A stretch of 64,000 nt of DNA, from NCBI RefSeq assembly GCF_012726195.1, contig NZ_JAASAF010000004.1:186001-250000 (forward strand), in the 5' to 3' direction. Position numbers and translations under genes: made by a program. Of the stretch, positions 8,719 to 18,337 are shown piece by piece (the stretch's first letter is position 1; every line of letters starts with the position of its first letter). The stretch is from Rhodococcus sp. HNM0563 (GTDB taxonomy: Bacteria; Actinomycetota; Actinomycetes; Mycobacteriales; Mycobacteriaceae). Under the pieces are notes generated by a model. It was given only the letters and a program-made list of their open reading frames with translations. It was not told the origin of the DNA and made no database searches.

Positions 8719-9501
8719 ATGAGTGCCGACCAGATCGTCGTTGCCACCACCGCGGAGGACGCGCGTGCCGTCGATGCCGTCAAGAGTCACCACAGTGAGC
8801 TCGCGGGACATATCGCGATCCTCAGTGAGGCATTGCTCGACGCTGCGGCCACCGGGAAGGATGTCGACGTGCATCGTCGTGCGATGGTCGACTTCCTCAC
8901 CGGTTCCTTGCTGCCACACGCCACCGCAGAAGAGCGCGTGCTCTACCCCGCGGCGGCCGGGCGCGGCGACGCGAAGTTGCTCGTCGAGTCCATGATCGCC
9001 GTGCACCGCCTTATTGCGGCTCTCGTCGACCGGATTGCGAAGGAACCCGATCCGGTCCGTGCGGCTGCAGCTGCCCACGCCTTACGAGTGGTGTTCGACC
9101 TGCACCTCGTCGACGAGAACGACCGAATCCTTCCGCTCGTCGCCGCAGATCCGGATGTCTCACTCGCCGGCATTCTGGAAGGTATGCACGAACTACTGGG
9201 CGGGGATGCGCAGCCGGAGCACGACGGCCACGTGTGCGCGTGCGGCGAACGCGACGAGCCCTCTCCGGTGCTCGATGTGCGGGAGATCCCGCACGCAATT
9301 CGCCACGCCACGGTGTTCGGTGCGTTCGATGCGGTGCCTGAACGCGGCACGCTCCTGCTCGTAGCGCCCCACGACCCGATCCCGCTGCTCCGCCAGCTCA
9401 CCGACCGGGTGGACGGGCGGCTCGGCGTCGACTACGAGGAGCGCGGACCGGAGGCGTGGCGCGTGCGCCTGACGCGAATCCCGGACACTACATCCGCGTG
9501 A
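8719..9501 (+). CDS. Hemerythrin-domain protein with C-terminal DUF2249
   Basis: A 260-residue protein. Residues about 20-170 form a hemerythrin-like four-helix bundle with candidate di-iron ligands in 'KSHHSELAGH', 'LLPHATAEERVLYP', 'IAVHRLIA' and 'DLHLVDENDRILP'. Residues about 190-258 match DUF2249 ('LDVREIPHAIRH', 'LVAPHDPIPLLRQL'). The domain pair occurs in proteins linked to nitric-oxide stress and iron-sulfur repair. GGAAGGAG ends 6 bases before the ATG, fixing the start. The gene faces away from the regulator/NirK-like pair and overlaps the 3' end of the following TetR gene by 14 bases. A role in handling NO or nitrite is inferred from the module. Confidence 0.85.
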   Translation: MSADQIVVATTAEDARAVDAVKSHHSELAGHIAILSEALLDAAATGKDVDVHRRAMVDFLTGSLLPHATAEERVLYPAAAGRGDAKLLVESMIAVHRLIAALVDRIAKEPDPVRAAAAAHALRVVFDLHLVDENDRILPLVAADPDVSLAGILEGMHELLGGDAQPEHDGHVCACGERDEPSPVLDVREIPHAIRHATVFGAFDAVPERGTLLLVAPHDPIPLLRQLTDRVDGRLGVDYEERGPEAWRVRLTRIPDTTSA

Positions 9502-10075
9502 GAAGCGCGACGAGGTCCTGGATCTCGTCGACAGTCGGTGTGGTGAGGTTGTCGCGACCGTAGACGAAGCCGATGCCCGCATACACCAGGGTGCCGGCTC
9601 GGATGCGCGCTTCGCGATCGTCGAAACCCAGTTCGTGAAATGCGTTCTCCACCACCGACATGATGCGCTGGTCGAGGGCGCGCACGGATTCCGCCACCTG
9701 CGGGTCGGTGCGCGCCCAGTCGCGGATCGCCACCTCGGTGGCCCAGGCTCGATCCTCGACGAGGGTCGCGCCCATGTGCGCGAGACGGTCGCGGACCGGC
9801 ATCTCTTCGATGCTCGTCAGTCCGCGCAGTGTGTCGTTGTCGTGTGAGCAGTAACGGGTGGCGATGGCATGCATCAGCTCGTCGATGTCGGCGAAGTGCC
9901 AGTAGAAGCTGCCCTTGGTGACGCCGAGTTCGGTGCACAGCCGTGCGATCTTCACCGCGTTGCGGCCCTCGGCGACAAGTAGTTGCAGACCCGCGTCGGT
10001 CCAGTCGTCGAGCGAGAGCCGCGGCCGGCGGGTGGAAGTGGGTTTCTTCTTCTCCGATTGCCGAATCACGACCAT
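9488..10075 (-). CDS. TetR-family regulator of the adjacent catabolic operon
   Basis: A 195-residue regulator. The N-terminal helix-turn-helix reads 'VKIARLCTELGVTKGSFYWHFADIDELMHAI', that is 'ARLCTELGVTKGSFYWHF' plus 'ADIDELMHAI', a classical TetR pattern. A charged lead 'RQSEKKKPTSTRRPR' precedes it. AAGGAG is well placed before the ATG. It diverges from the seven-gene operon starting at 10210, and the gap holds a near-perfect palindrome, so it most likely represses that operon and itself. The ligand-binding half shows no motif that would name the effector. Confidence 0.88.
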   Translation of the reverse strand: MVVIRQSEKKKPTSTRRPRLSLDDWTDAGLQLLVAEGRNAVKIARLCTELGVTKGSFYWHFADIDELMHAIATRYCSHDNDTLRGLTSIEEMPVRDRLAHMGATLVEDRAWATEVAIRDWARTDPQVAESVRALDQRIMSVVENAFHELGFDDREARIRAGTLVYAGIGFVYGRDNLTTPTVDEIQDLVALLTRM

Positions 10076-10130
10076 CTCTCCTTGTTGAGCGCTGATGCGA
10101 GGTTACACGTCGACGCCGCCGCTTGACCAA

Positions 10131-10145
10131 ACCATACCGTATGGT
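10131..10145. promoter_or_regulatory. Palindromic operator ACCATACCGTATGGT
   Basis: Seven-base perfect arms ACCATAC and GTATGGT flank one central base. The site lies between the divergent TetR gene and the laccase gene, 55 bases before the TetR ATG and 64 bases before the laccase ATG. Its length and symmetry fit a TetR-type dimer. It is the only strong palindrome in this gap. Confidence 0.7.
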
Positions 10146-10209
10146 ACTGTGAGGGTCGTCACGATCCGTCGTGTTCTTGTCAATCGGGGTGGGATCGACG
10201 CGAAAGCGC

Positions 10210-12012
10210 ATGATGAAAAAACTCAGTCGCAGACAACTTCTCGCGGGGGCGACGCTGGGCGTCGGTGGAGGAGCGTCGCTGCTGTTCGGCGCCGGCCGCG
10301 CGGTCGCGGACGGCCCGCGCATCTCGAGTCCGTTGCTCTTCCACTCGCCTCCGCTCGAACCGTTCGTCGACGAACTCCCCGTTCTGCCGCGCATCGATGC
10401 CGCGACGGTGACGATCGATGCGGTGAGCGCGACGCACAGCTTCCATCGCGACCTCGCTCCCGGCGCGACCCTCGCCTACGGCGACCGCACCTACCTCGGC
10501 CCGGTCATCGTTGCGCGGCAGGGGCGTGAAACCACGGTCGAGTACCGCAATCGGATCACGTCCCATCCGTTCGCAGCCGATTTCGACACGTCACTGCACG
10601 GACTCGGCGAGCACGACCGCACCGCGGTGCCCACCTCGATGCACCTGCACGGGGGAGTCACACCACCGGAATTCGACGGCCACCCGAAGCAGATCTCACG
10701 CCCGGGTCAGGGCTACACCTACCGTTTCCCGAACCGGCAGGAAGCCACGACGATGTGGTATCACGACCACGCGATGGCCGTGACCCGACTCAATGTCTAC
10801 GCCGGTCTCGCCGGGCTGTATCTGTTGCGGGACGACTACGACACCGGCGATCCCGGAAATCCACTCGGCCTTCCTACGGGCGCGTACGAACTCGACCTCG
10901 TGCTACAGGAAAAGATCGTGAACAGCGATGGCACACAGAGCATTCGCTCGACCCCCATTGTTCCGCAGGGGCGCTGGGAAGGCGGAGCCGTCGGTGACGT
11001 AGGCGTCGTCAACGGCAAGATCTGGCCGCAAGCCCGTGTCGACCGCGGCCTGTACCGGATGAGGTTGCTCAATGCGGCCTCGTTCAGCATCTGGGATCTG
11101 CACTTCTCCGACGGCATGCAATTCTGGGTGCTCGGGATGGAAGGCGGCCTGATGGACGCCCCCGTCCGCACCGATCGCGTGCGGCTCTCGCCTGGCGAAC
11201 GCGTCGACATCCTCGTCGACTTCGGTGCTCTCGAACCTGATTCGACGGTCGAATTGCGCAACAGCGAACCCGCCGCGCCGCAGGCCGCGCAGATCGGCGC
11301 GGTGCTGATGCCGGTGTTCATGCGCTTTCGCGTCGGGACCGAACGGGGATTCACCGGCCCCGTCCCGGAGACCCTGCGCGGCGGGCAGGGGCAACCCCCG
11401 GTGGTAGGCCCGATTCCGGTACCGCAGACGGTACGCAACGTGTCGCTGAGTCAGCCGTCGGATGTCCGGCTGCCTCCGTCGATCATGTCGCTCAACAATC
11501 TCACCTTCGACAGCGACGACATCGAAACACCGAGACAAGGTGCGATCGAGCAGTGGAACATCGTCAACGCCACCCCCGACCCACACCCGATCCATCTGCA
11601 TCTGGTCACCTTCCGTGTGCTCGGGCGGCAGGCGATCGACACCCTTGCGATGTGTGCGCGTCAGCCACAGGGCCCTCTGGGTATCAAGTGGACTCCGGAC
11701 GCCGACCCGTTCGTTGTCGAGCCGCTTCGCGGACCCGAGCCCTGGGAGACTGCTTTCAAGGACACAGTGATCTGCGACCCGAACTCCGTTACGCGCATCG
11801 TGGTGCGCTTCCCGACGGCCGACGAACTCGGCTTCGACCCTGACGCGACCTTCTCCCCGGCGGTGCACACGTTCGACGACCACGCGCATGTGATGCCGCA
11901 CCACGGTGACGACGATCTGCATGGCAGTGAACTCCAAGGCTATGTGTGGCACTGCCACATCCTCGACCATGAAGACCACGACATGATGCTCGAATATCGG
12001 ACGGTGCAATGA
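10210..12012 (+). CDS. Tat-exported multicopper oxidase (CotA/phenoxazinone-synthase-like laccase)
   Basis: About 600 residues. The N-terminus 'KKLSRRQLLAGATLGVGGG' is a twin-arginine signal, so the enzyme should be folded with copper and exported. Copper motifs are 'TSMHLHGGVTPPEFDG' near residue 142, 'TMWYHDHAM' near 178, 'HPIHLHLVTF' near 458, and 'VWHCHILDHEDHDMM' at the C-terminus, giving all type 2/3 ligands and the type 1 Cys-His. The spacing resembles CotA and bilirubin oxidase. Two adjacent ATGs (10210, 10213) are possible starts. A GTG at 10171 is unlikely because the signal peptide begins later. First gene of the operon; its stop overlaps the next start (ATGA). Confidence 0.9.
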   Translation: MMKKLSRRQLLAGATLGVGGGASLLFGAGRAVADGPRISSPLLFHSPPLEPFVDELPVLPRIDAATVTIDAVSATHSFHRDLAPGATLAYGDRTYLGPVIVARQGRETTVEYRNRITSHPFAADFDTSLHGLGEHDRTAVPTSMHLHGGVTPPEFDGHPKQISRPGQGYTYRFPNRQEATTMWYHDHAMAVTRLNVYAGLAGLYLLRDDYDTGDPGNPLGLPTGAYELDLVLQEKIVNSDGTQSIRSTPIVPQGRWEGGAVGDVGVVNGKIWPQARVDRGLYRMRLLNAASFSIWDLHFSDGMQFWVLGMEGGLMDAPVRTDRVRLSPGERVDILVDFGALEPDSTVELRNSEPAAPQAAQIGAVLMPVFMRFRVGTERGFTGPVPETLRGGQGQPPVVGPIPVPQTVRNVSLSQPSDVRLPPSIMSLNNLTFDSDDIETPRQGAIEQWNIVNATPDPHPIHLHLVTFRVLGRQAIDTLAMCARQPQGPLGIKWTPDADPFVVEPLRGPEPWETAFKDTVICDPNSVTRIVVRFPTADELGFDPDATFSPAVHTFDDHAHVMPHHGDDDLHGSELQGYVWHCHILDHEDHDMMLEYRTVQ

Positions 12013-13169
12013 CTTACGACGTAGCAGACCACTTCCAGCGCATTCCCTACGAACCCGCCTCCGACGGCCGCGTCGAAATGCACTCAGGACTGAGCAGGCA
12101 CTATCCGACCCTCCACGGAAATCTGGTTGCCGCACCGGGATATTCACGCAAAGTGGGCGTGATCATGTGTCATCCCGCCTCGAACTTCCTGAGCCACTTC
12201 CTGCTCCGCGCGATCGCCGGGGCAGGCATTCCGGCCATGGGCCTGAACACCCGGTACGCGTCGAACGAACCGGCTCTGATCATGGAGCGCGCGGCATTCG
12301 ATCTCGGCACTGGCGTGCGCTGGATGGCCGAGGAGCTGGGCTTCGAGAAGGTTGTGCTGCTCGGCTTCAGCGGTGGCGGCTCGCTGGCGTCGTTCTATCA
12401 GTCGCAGGCGGAGAACCCCACTGTCGTCGAGACACCCGCAGGCGACCCGGCGTCCTTCCCCGACGCGAAGCTGCGTCCCGCCGACGCGGTGATGCTCGTC
12501 GGCGCACACCCCGGACGCGCACGAGTCCTGAGGCACTGGATCGATGGCGCCGTCCTGGACGAGGCCGACCCATATCGCGTCGACCCGGAACTCGATCTCT
12601 ACGCATCCGGCCGAACCGCACCGCTCGACCGCGACTGGGTTACCCGCTACCGCGACGCGCAGCTCACCCGCATGCGCCGCATCGATGCGTGGGCCCTCGA
12701 CCAGCTCGACGAAATGAACCGCACCGGTGCATCCGACCGAGGATTCGTCGTGCACCGCACGGTCGCCGACCCCCGCTTCGTCGACCTCACCCTCGATCCC
12801 AGCGACCGCGAGCTCGGCAGCATGTACGGCGACCCGGCCGCCGCGAACACCGCAGCGGGTGGTCTCGCCAGATTCGTGACGGTGCGCAGCTGGCTCAGTA
12901 CGTGGAGCTCCGACCTCACCAACGCTGACGCCTTCGAAGACCTGTTGCACGTCGCCGCGCCGGCAATGGTGATGAGCCTGCTCGGCGACCAGGCTGCGTT
13001 CGCGGAGGATTCGCGCCTGATTCACCAGGCGCTGGGCGGCGAGACCGAACTGATCGAGATGCGCGGACTCAATCACTACCTGGTGGACCAGCCGGGTGGC
13101 CTCGACGACGTCGTCGGGCGTATCACCGGCTGGATCCGCCGCACCGTCCTCGAGGAGGCAACGCCATGA
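12009..13169 (+). CDS. Alpha/beta hydrolase, substrate unknown
   Basis: A 386-residue alpha/beta-hydrolase. The nucleophile elbow is 'VVLLGFSGGGSLASF' near residue 118, with 'GVIMCHPASNF' before it as the oxyanion strand. The likely acid/His pair lies in the last 60 residues ('LLGDQAAFAEDSR', 'RGLNHYLVDQPGG'). Start and stop both overlap neighbours by 4 bases (ATGA), so it is translated together with the laccase and the MpaB-type oxygenase. It may open an ester or lactone in the pathway, but the sequence does not name a substrate. Confidence 0.8.
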   Translation: MTYDVADHFQRIPYEPASDGRVEMHSGLSRHYPTLHGNLVAAPGYSRKVGVIMCHPASNFLSHFLLRAIAGAGIPAMGLNTRYASNEPALIMERAAFDLGTGVRWMAEELGFEKVVLLGFSGGGSLASFYQSQAENPTVVETPAGDPASFPDAKLRPADAVMLVGAHPGRARVLRHWIDGAVLDEADPYRVDPELDLYASGRTAPLDRDWVTRYRDAQLTRMRRIDAWALDQLDEMNRTGASDRGFVVHRTVADPRFVDLTLDPSDRELGSMYGDPAAANTAAGGLARFVTVRSWLSTWSSDLTNADAFEDLLHVAAPAMVMSLLGDQAAFAEDSRLIHQALGGETELIEMRGLNHYLVDQPGGLDDVVGRITGWIRRTVLEEATP

Positions 13170-14443
13170 CCGGGACACTCGGTGCTAAGGCGACGCCGCC
13201 GGCACAGGACCGCTGTCCGAGTCGATTTCCCTACTGGCAGGCCGTCGAGCGCCCAGGCGTCGCGCGGGTCCGGAACCTCATCCGCAAGGTCACAGGTTTC
13301 GACATCCTGCACGACGACGAGACTGCCCGTGCCCTGTGCAACGATCTGTTCAGCGGCGACCCCACCGCGGAACGTTTCGTCGGCGAGGTCTACCACGGTG
13401 ACCTCGGACCGGTGAAAACCCGGGAACTGCTCGACACCGCCCTCACCGACGGAATCGACAGCGTGCCGGACGCACCCGAGGCAATGAAGGCGCTGTTCGA
13501 GGAGTTCGAGATCGTCCCCGATTGGGTGCAGCCCGAACTTGTCGAAGAAGGCGCGAAGATCTGGCGACGCTGGGGCACCATGCTGTTCAGTTTCGCGGGT
13601 GCCGAAACCCTCGAGATCTACACGGAATCCGCGGTGGCGACCCCGTTGTCGTTGGCCGGTGGGTATGCCGGAGACAACGCGCTGCGTCGCTACCTCGAAA
13701 CCTGCCGGTTCTGGTGCGATGTCTCCGAACCCGGTGCTCTGCTCACCCCGGGATCGACCGGACGCGCCACCGCCCTCAAGGTCCGCGTGATGCATGTATC
13801 GGTACGCGACCGGGTCGCGAAGCATCCCGAATGGGACGAACAGAAGTGGGGACTGCCGATCAGCCAGACCTACATGCTCCTCACCCTGATCGCAGGCAGT
13901 CTCACCCCTGGCCTTGCCCTGTGGACTCTCGGGTACCAAACCACACCGCGGGAGATCCGCGCTCTCATCCACTTCCAGAAGTACATGGGATACCTGCTCG
14001 GTGTCCGCATCGACTGGTATCCGGAGACGATCGGCGACAGCATCCGCACGCTGCTCACCACCGTGGTGTCCCGGTCGTACGACTCGGGCGAGCACGGCAA
14101 GGAATTGATCGAGTCGTACCCGAAGGCGTTCGCGCCCCGCGACGGCCAGCTAGGATTCGAGCGGCTACGGGCGGCATACAACTTCCGGATCAACGCGGTC
14201 TACTCGGCAATGTTCATGGGGCCGGGCACCCGTCGCAAATACTCGATGCCGACCGTCATCCCCTGGATGATCATCCCGATCGTCCGATTCCCGTTCATCA
14301 CCGCGATGGAACTCGCCCGTCGTCTTCCCGGGATCTCCGGAGTGCACGAAAAGATCATGGTCGCTCACCGTGAGAACTGGTACCGAGCCCAAATGAACGG
14401 ACGAGAAGCACAATTCGACGCAAGCGGCGCCCTGCGGCGCTGA
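13166..14443 (+). CDS. Oxygenase MpaB family protein (DUF2236, Lcp-related)
   Basis: A 425-residue protein of the DUF2236 family, which includes latex-clearing protein and fungal MpaB. The typical central segment is 'GRATALKVRVMHVSVRDRV' near residue 202, matching the Arg/Lys-x-Arg-x-Met-His core that holds heme b in Lcp, followed by 'LPISQTYMLLTLIAGS'. Family members cleave carbon-carbon double bonds or act on terpenoid side chains. There is no export signal, so it is probably cytoplasmic or membrane-associated. It starts inside the stop of the hydrolase gene. This gene suggests the operon acts on a prenylated or unsaturated substrate, which is inference. Confidence 0.82.
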   Translation: MTGTLGAKATPPAQDRCPSRFPYWQAVERPGVARVRNLIRKVTGFDILHDDETARALCNDLFSGDPTAERFVGEVYHGDLGPVKTRELLDTALTDGIDSVPDAPEAMKALFEEFEIVPDWVQPELVEEGAKIWRRWGTMLFSFAGAETLEIYTESAVATPLSLAGGYAGDNALRRYLETCRFWCDVSEPGALLTPGSTGRATALKVRVMHVSVRDRVAKHPEWDEQKWGLPISQTYMLLTLIAGSLTPGLALWTLGYQTTPREIRALIHFQKYMGYLLGVRIDWYPETIGDSIRTLLTTVVSRSYDSGEHGKELIESYPKAFAPRDGQLGFERLRAAYNFRINAVYSAMFMGPGTRRKYSMPTVIPWMIIPIVRFPFITAMELARRLPGISGVHEKIMVAHRENWYRAQMNGREAQFDASGALRR

Positions 14444-14467
14444 ACCCCCACCTACACCGGAGGAACT

Positions 14468-15523
14468 ATGGCGGCACTGCAGATCGTCGAGGCATGGAAT
14501 GGCCCCGGCCGGCGCGACGGTGACATCACGCAAGTCGTCCCGAGCGACAACGGTGCTCATCCGTCGACCGACAAGCACGCATTCGAACACTGGTACTTCG
14601 ACGCCCATCTCGACGACGGCCGCATCGTCGTCGCGATGCTGCAGACGCGAGAGTTGTTGCACCGCAAGCCCGGCGTCGAGATCCACGTCTACAGCGCCGA
14701 CGGCGAGCGCCGCGAGGCCATCAAGCAGTACTCCGACGCAGAGCTCACCGTGTCGGCGGAGCGGTGCGACGCCCAGGTCGGCCGCAGCTTCGCCAAGGTG
14801 ACCGGCGAGGAAGACGGGTTACCCGTCTACCACGTGTCGGTGGCAGAAGACGACCTCGCGTTCGATCTCACGTTCACCGCCGAAGTGCCGCCGTGGATGC
14901 CGGGACGCGGGCAGACCAGCTACAACGATCGCGAGTTCTTCGCGTGGGTGGTCGGCGCACCCCGAGCACGTGTCGCAGGAACGGTGACCGTCGACGGGGT
15001 CACCACAGAGGTCGCCGGGCGTGGTTACCACGACCACAACTGGGGCGTCGGCGACATGAAACGCATCATCTCGAAGTGGTACTGGGGCCGTCTCTACACC
15101 GACGATTTCTCGCTGGTCTACGCGATGGTGCAGACGCAGAAGAAATACGGCGAGCACTGGTCACAGCCGGTGATGATCGCTATGGGACGTGAGGTGGTGC
15201 TCAGCAACGGCGAGGTCGAGATGACGGAGGGCCCGGCGGTCTACGACGCCGTCGCCGATCGCACCTACCCGTCGTGGTTACGGATACAGGTTGCCGATTC
15301 CCTGGATCTGACATTGACGGTGCGCGAAATCGTCCACGCTCACAATCTCCTCGAAGACATCCCGATCGCGTCGAGCAAGCTCGTCAAGCCGATCGTGAAC
15401 TGGCTGGTCGGCCGGCCGGGCTACTTCCGTTTCCGGTCCGATTTCACGATGACCGTGACCATCGACGGTGAACAATACGATCGTTCGGGGACGACATTGC
15501 ACGAGATGGTCGCCCTGACGTGA
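14468..15523 (+). CDS. Lipocalin-like AttH/CrtC-family protein
   Basis: A 351-residue protein with two lipocalin-like halves as in AttH and carotenoid 1,2-hydratase (CrtC). Marks are '[20 protein letters not shown]' near residue 39 and '[14 protein letters not shown]' near 182, with '[19 protein letters not shown]' near 201. CrtC adds water to a terminal isoprenoid double bond, and other family members act on terpenoids and polyketides. AGGAACT lies before the ATG. The gene sits 24 bases behind the MpaB-type oxygenase and overlaps the homogentisate-dioxygenase-like gene by 4 bases. Hydratase or isomerase activity on a prenyl-type substrate is plausible but unproven. Confidence 0.75.
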   Translation: MAALQIVEAWNGPGRRDGDITQVVPSDNGAHPSTDKHAFEHWYFDAHLDDGRIVVAMLQTRELLHRKPGVEIHVYSADGERREAIKQYSDAELTVSAERCDAQVGRSFAKVTGEEDGLPVYHVSVAEDDLAFDLTFTAEVPPWMPGRGQTSYNDREFFAWVVGAPRARVAGTVTVDGVTTEVAGRGYHDHNWGVGDMKRIISKWYWGRLYTDDFSLVYAMVQTQKKYGEHWSQPVMIAMGREVVLSNGEVEMTEGPAVYDAVADRTYPSWLRIQVADSLDLTLTVREIVHAHNLLEDIPIASSKLVKPIVNWLVGRPGYFRFRSDFTMTVTIDGEQYDRSGTTLHEMVALT

Positions 15524-16822
15524 CGGTGGACCTCGAGTACCTGAACGGGTTCGGTAACGAGCACCACAGCGAGGCGGTCGCGGGTGCGCTGCCGTGGGGG
15601 CAGAACTCGCCGCAGCGAGCCCCGTACGGGCTGTACGCCGAGCAGCATTCTGCGACCGCATTCACCGAACCGCGTGAAATCAACACGAGGAGTTGGACGT
15701 ACCGGATCATGCCGTCGGCCGCGCACCGGCCGTTCGAACGCACCGACGATCGTGGATGGGTGTCTGCACCATCGACGGCGGCGGTACTGACGCCGAACAG
15801 GCTGCGGTGGGATCCGCAGCCCGCGTCTGCGGCCGGGGTGGATTTCATGCGACGGCATCACGACCTACGCCGTGAACGGCGACGTACACGCCCGTACGGG
15901 TATCGGCATACACATGTATGCGGCGTCGGCATCCATGACCGACCGGTACTTCGTCGACGCCGACGGTGAACTGCTGTTCGTCCCGCAAGCGGGCGCTCTG
16001 CTTCTGTGCACCGAGTTCGGGAGGCTCGCGGTCTCGCCGGGGGAGATCGCCGTCGTCGGACGGGGTGTGCGGTTCCGGGTGGAACTGCTCGACGTCGCAG
16101 CAACCGGGTACGTCTGTGAAAACTACGGAGCCGCCTACCGACTCCCGGAACTCGGTCCGATCGGCGCCAACGGTCTCGCTCATGCGCGCGACTTCCTCTA
16201 TCCCACAGCGTGGTACGAGGATCGTGTCGGGCCGGTCGAGCTGGTTCAGAAGTTCGGCGGTCACCTGTGGGCCACCGAACTCGACCATTCGCCGCTCGAC
16301 GTCGTCGCGTGGCACGGGACGCACGGTGCATACAAGTACGATCTGTCGCGATTCAACGCGATGACCACCGCAGGCTGGGATCATCCCGACCCGTCGATAT
16401 TCACCGTCCTCACCTCGCCGACCTCGGTCGCAGGGCAGGCCAACGTCGACTTCTGTGTTTTTCCCGACCGCTGGGTGGTCGGCGAACACACCTTCCGGCC
16501 ACCGCATTTCCATCGCAACGTGATGACCGAGTTCATGGGTCTGATCCGTGGGCGACACGATTCGAAAGCCGAAGGGTTCGTGCCGGGAGGGGCATCGCTG
16601 CACAACCAGTGGGGTGCGCACGGGCCCGACCGGGAGACCTTCGATCTGGCGTCCGCCGCGGAGCTTTCACCGATGAAGCTCGAGAACACGATGTCGTTCA
16701 TGTTCGAAACCCGACTCGCCCTCGCCGTCACCGAAAGGGCGCTGTCTGCATCCCATCGTCAACCCGACTACGACTCGTCGTGGGCCGGACTGGAACGTCG
16801 CTTCACCTCACCCTCGAAATAG
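15520..16822 (+). pseudogene. hmgA: Homogentisate 1,2-dioxygenase-like gene interrupted by a frameshift
   Basis: Two frames together encode a full-length homogentisate dioxygenase (about 433 residues once joined; human HGD has 445). The first frame, from GTG 15520, gives '[14 protein letters not shown]' to 'AAGVDFM'. Reading resumes one base later as '[17 protein letters not shown]', so one extra base near 15850 (atgCgacggc) breaks the gene. Downstream metal and active-site segments are intact: '[18 protein letters not shown]' (His and Glu ligands) and '[12 protein letters not shown]' (His ligand). It is either a true pseudogene or a sequencing error. The start overlaps the previous stop, and the ALDH follows after 9 bases. 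Confidence 0.85.
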
Positions 16823-16831
16823 GAGCATTCC

Positions 16832-18316
16832 ATGACCGACACTGCAGCTCCCGTCACTCCAGCTCCGGTTGTTCTGCCGGAACCGCTGCTGCGCATCGGC
16901 GGCCGGGCGGTCTCCGCTCGGTCCGGAGCGCAGTTCTCGTCGATCAACCCGGCGAACGAAGAAGTTGTCGCCGAGATCGCATGCGGCGGCACCGACGACA
17001 TCGATGCCGCCGTCGATGCTGCCCGCGACACGTTCGACTCGGGTGCGTGGTCGCGGATGGCGGGCGCCGAGCGTGGCAGGATCCTCTCCCGCGCAGCCGA
17101 TCTCATCGAGCAGCACGCGCCGGAGCTGTCGGCGCTCGAGACCGCGGAGATGGGCAAGCTATACGCCGATACCGTCGCAGGCGATATTCCCGCCGCCGCC
17201 GCCTCGTTCCGGCACTACGCGGGCTGGGCCGACAAGATCGCCGGTGAGGCGATGATCCTCCCTGATGTCGGACCGCAACACCGCTTCGGCTTCACCCTCC
17301 GCCAGCCACTCGGGGTGGTCGGTGCGATCACGCCGTGGAACAACCCGACCGTGGTGGCGGCGTGGAAGATCGCACCGGCACTCGCGGCGGGCTGTTCCGT
17401 CGTGGTCAAGCCCGCCGAGGATGCTTCCCTCGCGGTGCTGAAGCTGGCCGACCTGCTCGCCGAAGCAGGAGTGCCCGATGGGGCGTTCAACGTCGTTCCC
17501 GGCCTGGGGCCGGAGGCCGGAGCTGCGCTTGCTGCGCACCAGGGCATCGACAAGATCACCTTCACCGGCAGCCCCGCCGTCGGCAAGACCATCACCTCGC
17601 TTGCGGGCGAGAAGTTCCGCAAGGTCACCCTGGAACTGGGCGGAAAGGCCCCGCAGCTGATCTTCCCCGACGCCGACCTCGAAGCCTCGCTGCCGTGGAT
17701 CGCGATGGGCAATTTCTACCACCAGGGGCAGGTGTGCGCCGCGGGCACGCGCGTGATCGTGCACGAATCCGTCGCCGACCAGGTCATCGAGGGCCTCGTC
17801 GAATTCGCACGTGCCGCAGTGATCGGCGACCCGTTCGACGCCGGCACCACCCAGGGCACGATCGTCAACCGCAAGCAGCTCGACCGCATCCTCGGGTACA
17901 TCGAGAAGGGCAAGAGTGAAGGCGCCGATCTGCTCACCGGCGGCGCACGCGTGGGAGAGAAGGGTTTCTTCGTCCAGCCCACAGTGTTCCGCGGCACCAA
18001 CGATCTGACGATCGCGCGAGAGGAGATCTTCGGACCCGTCGCCACCGTCATCACCTTCAAGACCACGGAGGAAGCCGTCCGCCTCGCGAACGCGACGCAA
18101 TACGGTCTCAATGCCTTCATCTTCAGCCAGAGTCTCTCGACGGTGCACAGCGTGATTCCGCAGCTGAGGGTCGGCACCGTGTGGGTCAATGGCTGGGGTG
18201 TACCCGACCCGGCACTACCCTGGGGTGGTCGCGACGCGAGCGGCATCGGGCGCGAGCTCGGGCGCAGCGGCCTCGAGGCGTTCACCGAGGAGAAGACGGT
18301 TCACCTCGGCTACTGA
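16832..18316 (+). CDS. Aldehyde dehydrogenase
   Basis: A 494-residue NAD(P)-dependent aldehyde dehydrogenase of the usual length. It has 'GAITPWNNPTVVAAWKIAPAL' (split as GAITPWNNP and WKIAPAL) near residue 165, the coenzyme lysine in 'VVVKPAEDASL', the catalytic Glu in 'VTLELGGKAPQ' near 269, and the nucleophile Cys in 'HQGQVCAAGTR' near 302. AGGAGC precedes the ATG. It lies between the ring-cleavage gene and the CoA transferase, so an aldehyde product of the pathway would be oxidised to an acid here and then activated with CoA. The substrate is unknown. Confidence 0.92.
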   Translation: MTDTAAPVTPAPVVLPEPLLRIGGRAVSARSGAQFSSINPANEEVVAEIACGGTDDIDAAVDAARDTFDSGAWSRMAGAERGRILSRAADLIEQHAPELSALETAEMGKLYADTVAGDIPAAAASFRHYAGWADKIAGEAMILPDVGPQHRFGFTLRQPLGVVGAITPWNNPTVVAAWKIAPALAAGCSVVVKPAEDASLAVLKLADLLAEAGVPDGAFNVVPGLGPEAGAALAAHQGIDKITFTGSPAVGKTITSLAGEKFRKVTLELGGKAPQLIFPDADLEASLPWIAMGNFYHQGQVCAAGTRVIVHESVADQVIEGLVEFARAAVIGDPFDAGTTQGTIVNRKQLDRILGYIEKGKSEGADLLTGGARVGEKGFFVQPTVFRGTNDLTIAREEIFGPVATVITFKTTEEAVRLANATQYGLNAFIFSQSLSTVHSVIPQLRVGTVWVNGWGVPDPALPWGGRDASGIGRELGRSGLEAFTEEKTVHLGY

Positions 18317-18337
18317 CCGGAAAGAAATGGACACTCA

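Noticed and set aside
10171-10212. Earlier GTG start for the laccase at 10171
   Set aside because: It would put 13 residues in front of the twin-arginine signal. The two ATGs at 10210 and 10213 fit the signal peptide better.
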